From positions 62,001 to 126,000 of the forward strand of contig JANYHI010000063.1 in NCBI GenBank assembly GCA_025359125.1: 64,000 nucleotides of DNA, in the 5' to 3' direction. The stretch is from Cytophagales bacterium (GTDB lineage Bacteria > Bacteroidota > Bacteroidia > Cytophagales > Cyclobacteriaceae). Both the position numbers and the translations under genes were made by a program. The notes beneath the pieces were generated by a model. The model was not told the origin of the DNA and did not search any database. It worked only from the letters and a program-made list of their open reading frames with translations. Each line of letters opens with the position of its first letter. Position 1 is the first letter of the stretch. This document shows, piece after piece, positions 33,906 to 43,179 of the stretch.

Positions 33906-34418
33906 TTATAATAAGATGGCCATGCTACTAAGTTGGCTGGCCACCTTTAGCGTTGAGGATGTAACGGAAGCTTGGTTCAACTCAAACTTTAGTTTACCAT
34001 CCAACACTTTAAAATTGATACAGCTCCCTTTTTTACCCAAGTTAAAGCTATCAGTAATGGTTAAAATAGGCTTACCGGAAACTGCTGTCTTCACATTTTC
34101 GAATTGCCCGCTTTTATTTTTGCCAATATAGACTACCGAGCAACCTCCAGCTTCATCTGCTGAAGAGAGTTTTCGGATAGACCACTTTTTAGCTCCTTTC
34201 GGCTTCCCATCGTAATACCCTTTAAGCGTATTGTAAACATCTTCCTCTCCGAATATTCCTACCACAAATTCTCCGGGTTCAGCATCATTCGGCCATTGGA
34301 TGTACTTGATGAAGTTATACATCATTTGAGCGTGGATCTCGTGCATGGGTTTCTCTGTTTGAGAAAATCCTATGGTTGATCCAGCAATCAGCAAACTCAA
34401 TACAATTAAGTTCTTCAT
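33906..34418 (-). CDS. YfiR family protein, copy 1
   Basis: The 170-residue periplasmic protein has a signal peptide (IVLSLLIAGSTIGFSQ) and the YfiR/DUF4154 core: HEIHAQMMYNFIKYIQWPND, GEFVVGIFGEEDVYNTL, CSVVYIGKNKSG and ILTITDSFNLGKKGSCINF. In Pseudomonas YfiR restrains a membrane diguanylate cyclase; in Bacteroidota the partner is usually unknown. It is a clear paralogue of the neighbour at 34,479, and both are on the minus strand with a 60-base gap. Confidence 0.9.
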   Translation of the reverse strand: MKNLIVLSLLIAGSTIGFSQTEKPMHEIHAQMMYNFIKYIQWPNDAEPGEFVVGIFGEEDVYNTLKGYYDGKPKGAKKWSIRKLSSADEAGGCSVVYIGKNKSGQFENVKTAVSGKPILTITDSFNLGKKGSCINFKVLDGKLKFELNQASVTSSTLKVASQLSSMAILL

Positions 34419-34478
34419 ACGGGTATAATTTATCTCTAATGTAAAGTAAAAATTATACGAAAATAGCCTTTAATCTTT

Positions 34479-34991
34479 TTAAATCAATATCGCCATTGAA
34501 GTTAGCGCGCTGGAAACCTTCAAATTGGTGGCTTCAATTGCTTTTTGGTTCAACTCAAATTTCAATTTATCGTCTACTGTTTTAAAGTTAATGCAGCTTC
34601 CTTTAGAGCCTAATCCATTGCGGTCGGTAACTACTAAAGTGCCTTTGCCTTTTACCTTGTTATTAACAGCATCAAATTCTCCACTCTTGCTTTTATCGAT
34701 ATACACCACAGCACAATCAGAAACCTCTGCTGCATTAGAAAACTTTTTAATAACATACGTTTTTGCACCCTTTGTTTTTCCGTTATACCACGTAGATAAA
34801 GTTTTGAAAACCTCTTCGTTGCCAATCACGCCAATTACAAATTCACCTGGCTTGTCGGCATCTGGCCACTGTACATATTTTGTAAAGTTGAATACCATCA
34901 TGGTGTAGATTTCATGCACAGGACGATCTTGAGCGAACGCTGATCCAGCGAAAAGAAAAATTACTACTACAAGGGCTTTAAGTGTTTTCAT
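34479..34991 (-). CDS. YfiR family protein, copy 2
   Basis: Equal in length (170 residues) and alignable end to end with copy 1: PVHEIYTMMVFNFTKYVQWP, GEFVIGVIGNEEVFKTL, CAVVYIDKSKSG and LVVTDRNGLGSKGSCINF. The signal peptide is LVVVIFLFAGSAFAQ. Cys residues before VVY and in KGSCINF are kept in both, possibly a disulphide. The pair arose by tandem duplication. A TACTTTTG promoter and a 9-bp inverted repeat lie just upstream. Confidence 0.9.
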   Translation of the reverse strand: MKTLKALVVVIFLFAGSAFAQDRPVHEIYTMMVFNFTKYVQWPDADKPGEFVIGVIGNEEVFKTLSTWYNGKTKGAKTYVIKKFSNAAEVSDCAVVYIDKSKSGEFDAVNNKVKGKGTLVVTDRNGLGSKGSCINFKTVDDKLKFELNQKAIEATNLKVSSALTSMAILI

Positions 34992-35023
34992 GTTTTAATT
35001 TTTTTTGTTATTGTCTAGTGATA

Positions 35024-35031
35024 CAAAAGTA
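35024..35031 (-). promoter_or_regulatory. -7 element upstream of the YfiR pair
   Basis: On the minus strand TACTTTTG (TAnnTTTG) ends 33 bases before the ATG at 34991. It directly abuts the inverted repeat 35032-35057. Confidence 0.55.
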
Positions 35032-35057
35032 GGCCTCTCCAGAAAACCGGAGAGGCC
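35032..35057 (-). terminator. Perfect 9-bp GC-rich hairpin, terminator or operator
   Basis: GGCCTCTCC and GGAGAGGCC are exact complements across an 8-base loop. On the minus strand the stem is followed by TACTTTTG, a weak T run, so it could terminate the M42 peptidase transcript, whose stop is about 90 bases upstream. Equally, it covers the region just before the -7 element of yfiR copy 2, where an operator would lie. Confidence 0.6.
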
Positions 35058-35147
35058 GTACTTGTTTGATAACTATCGGATGTAAGATTTTCCGTGGGTT
35101 TATACCCAGAGGCCTCAAAGTGCCAAAAATTTTACGACAGACGGCAT

Positions 35148-36218
35148 TTATTTAATGTAACGATAATCATGACCTGGCTTTAATTGTAATAAAACCTCAT
35201 AAATAAGGTTTATTACTCCTTCCACGTCATCTTTATGAACCGTCTCTACAGTTGTGTGCATATACTTTAAAGGCAGTGAAATAAGAGCAGAAGCCACTCC
35301 TTCAGCCGAATAGGCAAAGGAATCGGTGTCTGTTCCTGTAGATCGGGAAACAGCCTGTCGCTGAAATGCTATCTTCTTTTTCTCGGCCGTCTGTGTGATT
35401 ACCTTCAACACATTATTTTGTACGGCTGGTCCAATGCAGACAACCGGGCCTAATCCGCACTTTAAATTTCCGCTCTCCTTTTTATTATACATGGGCGATT
35501 GGGTATCGTGGGTAACATCTGTACAAATAGCCAAGTCTGGCTTAATTCTGCGGCTGATCATTTCTGCCCCTCGCAACCCTATTTCTTCCTGCACAGAGTT
35601 GACTACATAAAGTCCAAAGGGAAGTTTTTTCTTATTCTCGTTTAGCCTTCTGGTAACTTCTGCAATCATAAAGCCACCCATGCGGTTATCTAGCGCACGG
35701 CCCACCAAATAATTTTTATTCATCTCCATCAAGTCGGCCTCAAAGGTGATGACCGTGCCCACATGAATGCCCATTGACTCAACTTCCTTCTTATTGGCAG
35801 CTCCACAATCGATGAAGATATTTTTTAAGCTTGGCGCTTCTTCTTTGCCAGCATCGCGCACGTGGATGGCCGGCCACCCAAACACACCCTTCACAATTCC
35901 TTTTTCGGTGTGGATGTTTACACGCATGGACGGTGCAATCTGATGATCTGATCCGCCATTGCGCCTTACATATATATAGCCATCATCAGTTATATAGTTT
36001 ACAAACCAACTAATCTCATCGGCATGAGCTTCAATCACCACTTTATAGCTTGCTTTCGGATTGATGATACCAACAGCAGTGCCGTAAACATCAATCATAT
36101 AATCACTGATGTATGGCTTTATATAATCCAACCAAATTTGCTGACCAGAAGATTCAAAGCCGGTAGGCGATGCATTGTTGAGATATTCGTAGAGGAATTT
36201 TTTGCTTTGTTTGTCCAT
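35148..36218 (-). CDS. M42 family aminopeptidase
   Basis: The 356-residue cytoplasmic protein is a dinuclear-metal peptidase of the M42 (FrvX/tetrahedral aminopeptidase) family. VVIEAHADEISWFVNYI holds the first metal His and Asp, GRALDNRMGG the bridging Asp, QEEIGLRGAEMISRRIKPDL the catalytic Glu and ligand Glu, and CTDVTHD the ligand Asp. KYMHTTVETVHKDDVEGVIN holds the last His. These enzymes trim peptides left by the proteasome or Clp proteases. It is a single gene. Confidence 0.92.
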   Translation of the reverse strand: MDKQSKKFLYEYLNNASPTGFESSGQQIWLDYIKPYISDYMIDVYGTAVGIINPKASYKVVIEAHADEISWFVNYITDDGYIYVRRNGGSDHQIAPSMRVNIHTEKGIVKGVFGWPAIHVRDAGKEEAPSLKNIFIDCGAANKKEVESMGIHVGTVITFEADLMEMNKNYLVGRALDNRMGGFMIAEVTRRLNENKKKLPFGLYVVNSVQEEIGLRGAEMISRRIKPDLAICTDVTHDTQSPMYNKKESGNLKCGLGPVVCIGPAVQNNVLKVITQTAEKKKIAFQRQAVSRSTGTDTDSFAYSAEGVASALISLPLKYMHTTVETVHKDDVEGVINLIYEVLLQLKPGHDYRYIK

Positions 36219-36292
36219 GGTATAATTAGATGTTAGATGTAAATGTTAGATTATAATTCATGTTTTAATTTTCGAATCAATTTATTTTCAAA

Positions 36293-37846
36293 TCAAAGAG
36301 GAATATTTCCATGTTTTTTCTTCGGAAGCACGGCTACTTTATTTTCTAACATTTGAAATGCCCTGATTAATTTTTCGCGGGTCTGATCGGGATAAATTAC
36401 TTCATCAATATATCCGCGGAATGCTGCGCGATAGGGGTTAGCAAATTTCTTTGTATACTCATCTACTTTTTCTGCTAGTTTAGCTTCTGGGTTTTCGGCT
36501 TCCGAAATTTCTTTCTTGAAAATGATTTCTGCAGCACCTTTTGCGCCCATCACAGCAATCTCGGCAGTAGGCCAGGCATAGTTCATATCGGCACCAATGT
36601 GTTTACTGTTCATCACATCATACGCACCTCCATATGCTTTTCGCGTAATCACGGTAACACGCGGAACGGTAGCTTCGCTAAATGCATACAAGAGCTTCGC
36701 ACCATTGGTAATAATCGCATTCCACTCCTGATCTGTCCCTGGTAAAAATCCGGGTACATCTTCTAACACCAACAACGGAATATTAAATGAATCGCAGAAG
36801 CGAACAAATCGTGCCGCCTTTACACTTGAATCTATATCTAACACGCCAGCTAAAGAAGCTGGTTGATTACCAACAATACCAATGCTTCTACCGGCTAATC
36901 GGGCAAAGCCTACCACAATATTCTCTGCAAAATTTTTATGTGCTTCAAAAAAAGTATTGTCATCTACAATTCCGTTAATAACCTCGCGCATATCATAAGG
37001 CTGATTAGGATTAGCCGGAATAATATCATTCAATACAGCACGCTTTTCGTTTTTCATTTCATACGCTAGCCTAGGCGCAATGTCTTCACAATTTTGAGGA
37101 AGGTAACTGAAGAGTTGCTTAATCTGATTGATACACTCTACTTCGTTCGCGCAAGCGAAATGGGTAACTCCGCTTTTCGTACTGTGTGCAGAAGCTCCTC
37201 CTAATTCTTCGGCTGTTACATTTTCATGGGTTACAGTCTTTACCACGTTAGGGCCCGTTACAAACATGAACGATGTTTTCTCTACCATGAAAATAAAATC
37301 AGTCATGGCGGGAGAGTACACCGCTCCTCCAGCACAAGGGCCCATAATAGCCGAGATCTGCGGTACTACACCTGAGGCCATCACATTTCTGTAGAAAATA
37401 TCGGCATAGCCACCCAACGAAACAACTCCCTCTTGGATGCGGGCACCGCCAGAATCGTTTAGGCCAATTACCGGTGCTCCATTTTTCATGGCGAGCTCCA
37501 TCACCTTCACAATTTTCTCGGCATGTGTTTCAGAAAGTGACCCGCCAAAAACAGTAAAGTCTTGTGAGAATACATAAACAAGTCTACCATCAATAGTACC
37601 GTAGCCAGTAACCACACCATCGCCCAAGTAATGTTCCTTATCCAATCCAAAATCTTTGCTGCGATGCATGACAAATTTGCCCAACTCCTCAAACGAACCC
37701 TCGTCCAACAAAAGCATCACACGCTCGCGAGCAGAGAGTTTGCCTTTAGCATGTTGTTGCTCAATTCGCTTTTCGCCTCCGCCTAAGAGTGCTTCTTCGT
37801 TTTTGCGTGTGAGTTCTTTGAACTTATCTGATGCTACATCTGCCAT
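36293..37846 (-). CDS. Acyl-CoA carboxylase carboxyltransferase (propionyl-CoA type)
   Basis: The 517-residue protein has [56 protein letters not shown] and [20 protein letters not shown], and ends with [20 protein letters not shown]. These are the marks of propionyl/acetyl-CoA carboxylase beta chains, related to methylmalonyl-CoA decarboxylase alpha subunits. It differs clearly from the methylcrotonyl-type paralogue at 20,476. No biotin-carrier subunit is adjacent. It is divergent from the Ppx/GppA gene. Confidence 0.92.
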   Translation of the reverse strand: MADVASDKFKELTRKNEEALLGGGEKRIEQQHAKGKLSARERVMLLLDEGSFEELGKFVMHRSKDFGLDKEHYLGDGVVTGYGTIDGRLVYVFSQDFTVFGGSLSETHAEKIVKVMELAMKNGAPVIGLNDSGGARIQEGVVSLGGYADIFYRNVMASGVVPQISAIMGPCAGGAVYSPAMTDFIFMVEKTSFMFVTGPNVVKTVTHENVTAEELGGASAHSTKSGVTHFACANEVECINQIKQLFSYLPQNCEDIAPRLAYEMKNEKRAVLNDIIPANPNQPYDMREVINGIVDDNTFFEAHKNFAENIVVGFARLAGRSIGIVGNQPASLAGVLDIDSSVKAARFVRFCDSFNIPLLVLEDVPGFLPGTDQEWNAIITNGAKLLYAFSEATVPRVTVITRKAYGGAYDVMNSKHIGADMNYAWPTAEIAVMGAKGAAEIIFKKEISEAENPEAKLAEKVDEYTKKFANPYRAAFRGYIDEVIYPDQTREKLIRAFQMLENKVAVLPKKKHGNIPL

Positions 37847-37913
37847 AATTGATTCATTTAAACAAGCCTTCCGAAATATAGTTAATGGGGTGCTAAATTA
37901 GCATTTTACCCGC

Positions 37914-38846
37914 ATGAACAGAGTAGCAATTATTGATATGGGCACCAATACGTTTCATTTATTGGTAGCCGAAAAAAAGGGACAGCAATTCAATATTCTG
38001 TTTCAAGATAGGATTGCAACAAAAATTGGGGCAGGTGGAATAAACGGTGGCTACATCACGGCTGAGGGAGAAGAACGAGCCTTACATGCGCTTATCCTTT
38101 TTAAAAATAAAGCGATTGAACTGGGTGTTCAAAAGATTATTGCTTTTGGAACTAGCGCCTTGCGCAACGCCAACAATGGACAAGAAATTATAAATTCTAT
38201 TCATGCTAAAACAGGTATTGAAGCTAAGATTATTTCCGGAGACGAGGAAGCATCACTCATTTACCATGGAGTGAGACAAGCTGTAAAGTTAGGCGATCAG
38301 AAATCATTAATCGTTGATATAGGCGGGGGAAGCGTAGAATTCATCATCGCCAACGATTCAAAAATATTCTGGAAAAGAAGTTTCGAAGTGGGAGGGCAAC
38401 GACTAATTGAAAAATTCCATCAACACGATCCTATCTTACCTGAAGAAATAGCTTCACTTACTCAATTTTTAGAAGAGGCTCTTGACCCTTTATTCGTTGA
38501 ACTTAAAAAACATGACCTCAAAACATTGATTGGTTCATCTGGATCTTTCGATACACTGAGCGAAATCTATTGCCTTCGGAATAATATTGAATACAATACC
38601 GAGCCAGAAACACCTTTAACCATCAAAGCCTTTGGAGAGATTTTTCAAGAGCTTCTAACAAAAAATAGGGCAGCACGTATGCAAATACCCGGCATGATTG
38701 AAATGCGTGTTGATATGATTGTAGCAGCATGTTGTCTGATTCAATCATTATTGTGGCGATATCCTTTTCAGTCGATTCGAGTTTCAACCTACTCACTAAA
38801 GGAAGGTGTTCTAGCTGAGTTATCAGAATTAGGGAATCACTTATAA
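37914..38846 (+). CDS. Ppx/GppA-type phosphatase
   Basis: The 310-residue protein is the two-lobed actin-fold core of exopolyphosphatase / pppGpp phosphatases. VAIIDMGTNTFHLLVAE is the first phosphate loop, FGTSALRNANNGQEII follows, SGDEEASLIYHGVRQ carries the catalytic Glu, and LIVDIGGGSVEFIIA is the second loop. The C-terminal HD-like domain of E. coli Ppx is missing, as is common for Bacteroidota homologues. Substrate (polyphosphate or pppGpp) cannot be decided by eye. Confidence 0.92.
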   Translation: MNRVAIIDMGTNTFHLLVAEKKGQQFNILFQDRIATKIGAGGINGGYITAEGEERALHALILFKNKAIELGVQKIIAFGTSALRNANNGQEIINSIHAKTGIEAKIISGDEEASLIYHGVRQAVKLGDQKSLIVDIGGGSVEFIIANDSKIFWKRSFEVGGQRLIEKFHQHDPILPEEIASLTQFLEEALDPLFVELKKHDLKTLIGSSGSFDTLSEIYCLRNNIEYNTEPETPLTIKAFGEIFQELLTKNRAARMQIPGMIEMRVDMIVAACCLIQSLLWRYPFQSIRVSTYSLKEGVLAELSELGNHL

Positions 38847-38931
38847 TTTAGGCATCATTGCCACCATCAGATACGATTTAATCAATGATGACATTCAATT
38901 AAAACTAAAGATTGTAGCTATGCGAAAAAAA

Positions 38932-40029
38932 TTAAAACCAAGCAGTAATACTGGCAATTAACAGGACGTTGGTTTGAGTGGGGAGCGCGTTCTCACTTAG
39001 GTATAAATTATCAGGAGAATAAAACTGTCTTCCTTCTAAACGGACAAGCGCATTGTGATTCGCTTTATAATTTATACATAACCCAGTGCTGTACGATCTA
39101 AAATCAGGAATGCCTGTAATTGATTTCTGCCCAACACCTCCATCGCTATAATATTCTATTCTCCCCGAAAGGGAAAGCAATTCAGTAAAATAGTAACGAG
39201 CAATAAAATTAGCTGTCCACCAATTTAAGGTACTAGCATTCACTCGCTCTTGAAATCCTGTGTAAACACACGAAGTAGCGTCAAATTTTTCGTTGGGTTT
39301 ATAAATCCAATAGAGGTCGGTAAAGTATCGCATTCTAAAATCAGGCGATTGACTTGTCTTATTATTTCCGATGTAGGTATCCCAATTGAAAAGCATTTTT
39401 TTAGTGGGTCTAAATTCAAGCTGGGTGCCTACCGCTTTATTCTTATCATTACTTTGAATTACCTGCCAACCGTTTACCAGATAAAATGTAGATGTCCATT
39501 TTTCTGAAAGCGGCACAGTAACTTTTATTCCTGACAAGTAATACGGAACACTTCCAGGCGCAAACGAACGTGTATACATCAAATGATCTTTTGAAAATGC
39601 ACTCTCATTTGTATAAGGCGAGCCAAATACTCCCGCGTCTATCCAAATTGCTCTTTTGGCAGAAAGTCTAAAACCAGCAGAAGCTTCTACAATATTTTTG
39701 AGCGTTCCTTCTTCGTTTATATAGTTAGAGTTCATGTAGGTACCAAACCCTGGCACAAATCGAAATCTGAAATTGGTTGCCTTATAACGAAGATCTAAAT
39801 AGGCAAGATTGATATTCATTTCATCGTGTCGATTAGAAGTAACGAAATAAGGATCAATACCACTTGCTGGTTTATTAAAATTATATCCGTAGTAAGTATC
39901 CATGTAACCACCGAGTGCCAAGTGCCCTATCCGTGTAGATTCCACCGTATCCATCGTGGCTGTGTTGATGATCTGACCAAATCCGTTTATGACGACAAGA
40001 AAAAAGAAAGGTGAAAGAATATTTCGCAT
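38932..40029 (-). CDS. Porin of the OmpL-like bbp2 family
   Basis: The 365-residue protein has a signal peptide (LSPFFFLVVINGFGQ) and LGGYMDTYYGYNFNKP, the N-terminal pattern of the bbp2 (putative beta-barrel porin 2) family. Many amphipathic strands with aromatic ends follow, and the last residues (ASITAWF) end in Phe, as outer-membrane barrels do. It is probably a general or sugar porin. A single gene between Ppx/GppA and an NAD(P)-binding protein. Confidence 0.85.
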   Translation of the reverse strand: MRNILSPFFFLVVINGFGQIINTATMDTVESTRIGHLALGGYMDTYYGYNFNKPASGIDPYFVTSNRHDEMNINLAYLDLRYKATNFRFRFVPGFGTYMNSNYINEEGTLKNIVEASAGFRLSAKRAIWIDAGVFGSPYTNESAFSKDHLMYTRSFAPGSVPYYLSGIKVTVPLSEKWTSTFYLVNGWQVIQSNDKNKAVGTQLEFRPTKKMLFNWDTYIGNNKTSQSPDFRMRYFTDLYWIYKPNEKFDATSCVYTGFQERVNASTLNWWTANFIARYYFTELLSLSGRIEYYSDGGVGQKSITGIPDFRSYSTGLCINYKANHNALVRLEGRQFYSPDNLYLSENALPTQTNVLLIASITAWF

Positions 40030-40053
40030 ATAAATATTAGAGCTCAGACACTT

Positions 40054-40689
40054 CTATAAATCAACAGATTGATGCACATACTTGCCTATTTGGATTTGAC
40101 TAGCATATCCCATCATTGCCCTTGCCACTTTGATGGATTCAATGGAAGCATATTTTTTAGGAATCAGGAATCCGAAAATCTTATAGAAAACCTGAGCAGC
40201 TCCTTCGCCTGTGCGTTGCTCTTTTCTGGTGCCTGTTAGTAAAGAGGGTTGTAAAATATGGTAACTATCAAATCCAACATGAGAAATCGCTTCTTCTACT
40301 TGGCCTTTAACCTGATTATAAAAAATAGATGAATTTTTATTTGACCCCAGCGCAGAGACTAGCACATATTTTTTAGCACCATTCTCTTTTGCCATTTTCG
40401 CTAATACCAAAGGTGCATCAAAATCTACCGCGCGAAATGCTTCTTTTGTTTTTGCAATGCGCATGGTAGTGCCCAAACAACAGAAAACAACATCGGCTTT
40501 TACGTTTTGCAATACAACGGGCAGCTGATTGAGTTCGCAAACAATGTTTTGTAATTTATGATTTACATTTTCCAGTGGCTTGCGACTAATGGCAATCACT
40601 TTTTCGAAATCAGAATCAACTAAAAGTAAATCTAGCAGTTGCCTGCCAATCAAACCTGTAGTGCCTGCCACTAATGCAATCTGACCCAT
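40054..40689 (-). CDS. NAD(P)H-binding oxidoreductase, atypical SDR
   Basis: The 211-residue protein begins with a Rossmann fold: ALVAGTTGLIGRQLLDLLL (GxxGxxG). VVFCCLGTTMRIAKTKEAFR and KKYVLVSALGSNKNS follow, and SYHILQPSLLTGTRKEQRTG near residue 150 is typical of the HTATIP2-like NAD(P)-binding family. No YxxxK catalytic pair is clear, so it may be a regulator rather than an enzyme. It starts 1 base after the neighbouring upstream gene stop on the same strand. Confidence 0.85.
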   Translation of the reverse strand: MGQIALVAGTTGLIGRQLLDLLLVDSDFEKVIAISRKPLENVNHKLQNIVCELNQLPVVLQNVKADVVFCCLGTTMRIAKTKEAFRAVDFDAPLVLAKMAKENGAKKYVLVSALGSNKNSSIFYNQVKGQVEEAISHVGFDSYHILQPSLLTGTRKEQRTGEGAAQVFYKIFGFLIPKKYASIESIKVARAMMGYASQIQIGKYVHQSVDL

Positions 40690-40690
40690 G

Positions 40691-41212
40691 TTAAAATACT
40701 TGTTGAATTTCTTTCTTTAGTTCCGTTAAAGCATGGCCTATTAAATCTACTTTCTTGTCCATCACCATTTCAAAAATCTTCTTGGCTAAATCAATACTGG
40801 TAGATTCATTCCTTATTTGACCGGACGCTTCATTTATCATTATAATCAAATCTTCTTTCGCGTTTTTAATTTGGTTCCAAACTTCTTCGCTCATGTATAC
40901 CTGCTGCGAAGCATTGTGGTTGTATTCATTGCGCACTTCATCCAATAATATTTTTTGAAAATCTCGAGCTGAAAAGCCTGGGCCATTCAAACGAATTAAT
41001 AAGTTGTGAGGAGAAATTCTTTCTAGAAAAAGACTCATTCTTTCATATGCCTGTAGGCGGGCGGGCAAAATGGTTTCGATACTGCGAGTGCGCACTTCTA
41101 ATTTCTTTAACTCAATTTCTCGCAGAATGAAAGAGCGCACAATCAAATAAACCGCATAGAGTACAATGGATGCGGGTATGAGTAATTTTCCAAATTCAAT
41201 CAGGGCGTTCAT
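40691..41212 (-). CDS. Conserved hypothetical membrane-anchored protein
   Basis: The 173-residue protein has one N-terminal membrane helix (LLIPASIVLYAVYLIVRSFI), a charged helix beginning LREIELKKLEVRTRSIETIL, then LPARLQAYERMSLFLERISP and a helical C-terminal domain. The pattern recurs in Bacteroidota proteins of unknown function (I believe DUF7935-like). Its 3' end lies 1 base from the SDR gene, so it is likely co-transcribed. Confidence 0.7.
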   Translation of the reverse strand: MNALIEFGKLLIPASIVLYAVYLIVRSFILREIELKKLEVRTRSIETILPARLQAYERMSLFLERISPHNLLIRLNGPGFSARDFQKILLDEVRNEYNHNASQQVYMSEEVWNQIKNAKEDLIIMINEASGQIRNESTSIDLAKKIFEMVMDKKVDLIGHALTELKKEIQQVF

Positions 41213-41387
41213 GGAAATTATTTAAAGGTCTATTATGTTGGAAATTTAGGTAAATTTATAAGAACAAAATCAACTTGATTATGTGCAGCGAAAAATTAAG
41301 AGCACTTCTACAAAAGTAATTGCCCGATCAAAAGAATGGTTAAAATAATTTGGACGGAAGGTACTAATAAAATAAAGGGAGTTTAAA

Positions 41388-41702
41388 ATGTTCGATAACG
41401 TAAAACCCATAGGCATTAGTACTCGCGCTGCAGAAGAAGTTAAAAAAATTATGCAGACGAAAAATATTCCCGAAGGCTATGGGTTGCGGTTGGGTATAAA
41501 AGGTGGCGGCTGCGGAGGCGTGTCGCTCATCATTGGCTTCGATAAACAAAAACCTACCGACCTAGCATATGAAGTGGATGGCATTCAGGTGTATGTAGAA
41601 AAGAAACACACCATGTATTTAATTGGCAAAGAAGTAGATTTTTATGACGAAGCCGATGCACGAGGCTTTATGTTTGCAGACACGACCTCGGTTAAGAGTT
41701 AA
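41388..41702 (+). CDS. HesB/IscA-type protein lacking the CxC motif
   Basis: The 104-residue protein has the A-type carrier fold: ISTRAAEEVKKIMQTKNIPE, YGLRLGIKGGGCGG (Cys42) and VDGIQVYVEKKHTMYLIGKEV. Classical IscA/ErpA proteins end with a C-x-C that binds the Fe-S cluster with the first Cys; here the tail reads FADTTSVKS and Cys42 is the only cysteine. It is therefore an atypical member, perhaps not a scaffold. No isc or suf genes are adjacent. Confidence 0.85.
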   Translation: MFDNVKPIGISTRAAEEVKKIMQTKNIPEGYGLRLGIKGGGCGGVSLIIGFDKQKPTDLAYEVDGIQVYVEKKHTMYLIGKEVDFYDEADARGFMFADTTSVKS

Positions 41703-41751
41703 TGGTTATCAGTTAATAGTTTAATCGATATTGATAAGTAACTAGTAAAAG

Positions 41752-42111
41752 CTACTTCTCTCTTATAACAACCACACTCGCTTTTTTGCAAACCCCACCA
41801 ATCGGTGGATTAAATTTGGATATTTTTACTTCAACTATTTTAGCGCCAGAAAAAGATTTTAACGCGTGCTCTGCAATTGAATGACCAACGGTTTCTAAAA
41901 GCTTAGATGGTTTCTCCATCTCTTCTTTTACAATTGCATACAAGTCTTCATAATTAATTGTGCCCGTTAGCTCATCGCGAAAAGCAGACTCAGAAAACTC
42001 AGTATCAATCACCACATCTACTTCAAATTTATTTCCCGAAGATCGTTCGTGCGGATACACCCCATGGTAGGCATGGAACTCAAGACCTTCCAGCGCTACT
42101 TTGCCCGTCAT
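41752..42111 (-). CDS. folB: Dihydroneopterin aldolase
   Basis: The 119-residue enzyme of folate synthesis splits dihydroneopterin into 6-hydroxymethyl-dihydropterin and glycolaldehyde. VALEGLEFHAYHGVYPHERS opens it, with YHGVYPHE the family motif; TGTINYEDLYAIVKEEMEKP and the ending FNPPIGGVCKKASVVI complete the T-fold. It overlaps the upstream DivIVA gene by 4 bases. Other folate genes are not in the window. Confidence 0.94.
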   Translation of the reverse strand: MTGKVALEGLEFHAYHGVYPHERSSGNKFEVDVVIDTEFSESAFRDELTGTINYEDLYAIVKEEMEKPSKLLETVGHSIAEHALKSFSGAKIVEVKISKFNPPIGGVCKKASVVVIREK

Positions 42112-42821
42112 TGAATATCGTCAAAAAAAGATTTTTGAATTTTGGGCTCGTTCGCATAAGAATTTTGAGGAGTTTCTACTGACTGAGGTTGCGCGGGCAA
42201 CGCCATCGCACTTTTTATTTCACGCTCCACTTCTGCATTGGGAAACAATGCTTTTTTGGTTTCGCGTTTGGCAATAGCCAAATGGTGATCGGGGTCGAAA
42301 TCGCGCGCGGCAGTCTTAGCACGGTCAACACGATCTATAGTTTCGCCCGCCAAACGTTTCATATCAGATAGTAAATTATCTTTATGTAATTCTAATGTCT
42401 TGTAATGTTGGCCAAGTGTTTTCAATCGCTCTTCCATTTCTTCTAACATCTGTCGCGAAATAAATTCGGCCTCTTCAATTGCATTTTTTGCTTTTGTCTT
42501 AGCCTCGTTCACCATCGAGTCTGCCTTCATCTGCGCTTCGCGCAAAATTAATTCAGCCGTTTTATTTGCTTGGTCTATAACATTCGCGCCCGTATCTTCC
42601 GCTGTCTTTAATGTTTTGTATAAAGAACTTTCTACCTCGCGCAATTTTGATACTTCGCGCTCGGTGGCTTCATATTTAATTCTAATTTCCTTTACATCGT
42701 CTAGCGTGCGCTCCCATTCCTGCGAAAGCGATTGGAGGTAAGCGTTCACTTCATCTCTATCGTAGCCTCGCAATACTCTTTCAAAAGCTTTCTGGCGAAT
42801 TTCAAGTGGTGTTATTCTCAT
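42108..42821 (-). CDS. DivIVA-domain protein
   Basis: The 237-residue protein opens with ITPLEIRQKAFERVLRGYDR and DEVNAYLQSLSQEWE, the DivIVA/GpsB membrane-binding domain, followed by a long coiled coil to about residue 190 (ILREAQMKADSMVNEAKTKA). The tail is Pro/Gln-rich and ends KSFFDDIQ. DivIVA proteins mark poles and septa. folB follows with a 4-base overlap. A TATATTTG promoter lies 66 bases upstream. Confidence 0.9.
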   Translation of the reverse strand: MRITPLEIRQKAFERVLRGYDRDEVNAYLQSLSQEWERTLDDVKEIRIKYEATEREVSKLREVESSLYKTLKTAEDTGANVIDQANKTAELILREAQMKADSMVNEAKTKAKNAIEEAEFISRQMLEEMEERLKTLGQHYKTLELHKDNLLSDMKRLAGETIDRVDRAKTAARDFDPDHHLAIAKRETKKALFPNAEVEREIKSAMALPAQPQSVETPQNSYANEPKIQKSFFDDIQ

Positions 42822-42886
42822 GGCGTGATTTTTTAGTTAATAGATTAAAAAATGATCAAAGATTAAAAAATGAAAAAATCGACTTT

Positions 42887-42894
42887 CAAATATA
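42887..42894 (-). promoter_or_regulatory. -7 element of the DivIVA-folB transcript
   Basis: On the minus strand TATATTTG matches TAnnTTTG exactly and lies 66 bases before ATG 42821. Confidence 0.55.
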
Positions 42895-42943
42895 GCAATT
42901 AGTTCTAAATAAGCACATTACCTATTTTTAAAGGAAGGTATTT

Positions 42944-43052
42944 GGGCGTGCTCCCTGATTGAAACATCAGGGGGTCGGGCTTTACGCTTTTACTCCTCGC
43001 CCTGCCGCGCTAAGCAACGCCACTGCGGGGTAACCGCTGCAATCCCTCACGC
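42944..43052 (+). repeat. Degenerate long repeat, copy B
   Basis: GGGCGTGCTCCCTGATTGAA, GGGGGTCGGGCTTTACGC, ACTCCTCGCCCTGCC, GCGCTAAGCAACG, GGGGTAACCGCTGC and AATCCCTCACGC form a GC-rich unit with no open reading frame. It aligns piecewise with copy A in the lptD leader (23998-24082). From memory, similar units are dispersed in other Bacteroidota genomes; that is recollection, not a search. Confidence 0.65.
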
Positions 43053-43179
43053 ATGCCAGTTCAGAGGTCATCACTTCAATTTAATAAGTTCAGGTTCATA
43101 AATACAGTTCTTCCGTTTGCATGTTATTCCTCGCAGATTCTGTGATAACAAACAAACAGATCAAACGATTTATTTGTCA

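Noticed and set aside
35094-35108. TGGGTTTATACCCA as a regulator site
   Set aside because: A short AT-centred palindrome of 5-bp arms; expected by chance and without a linked promoter.
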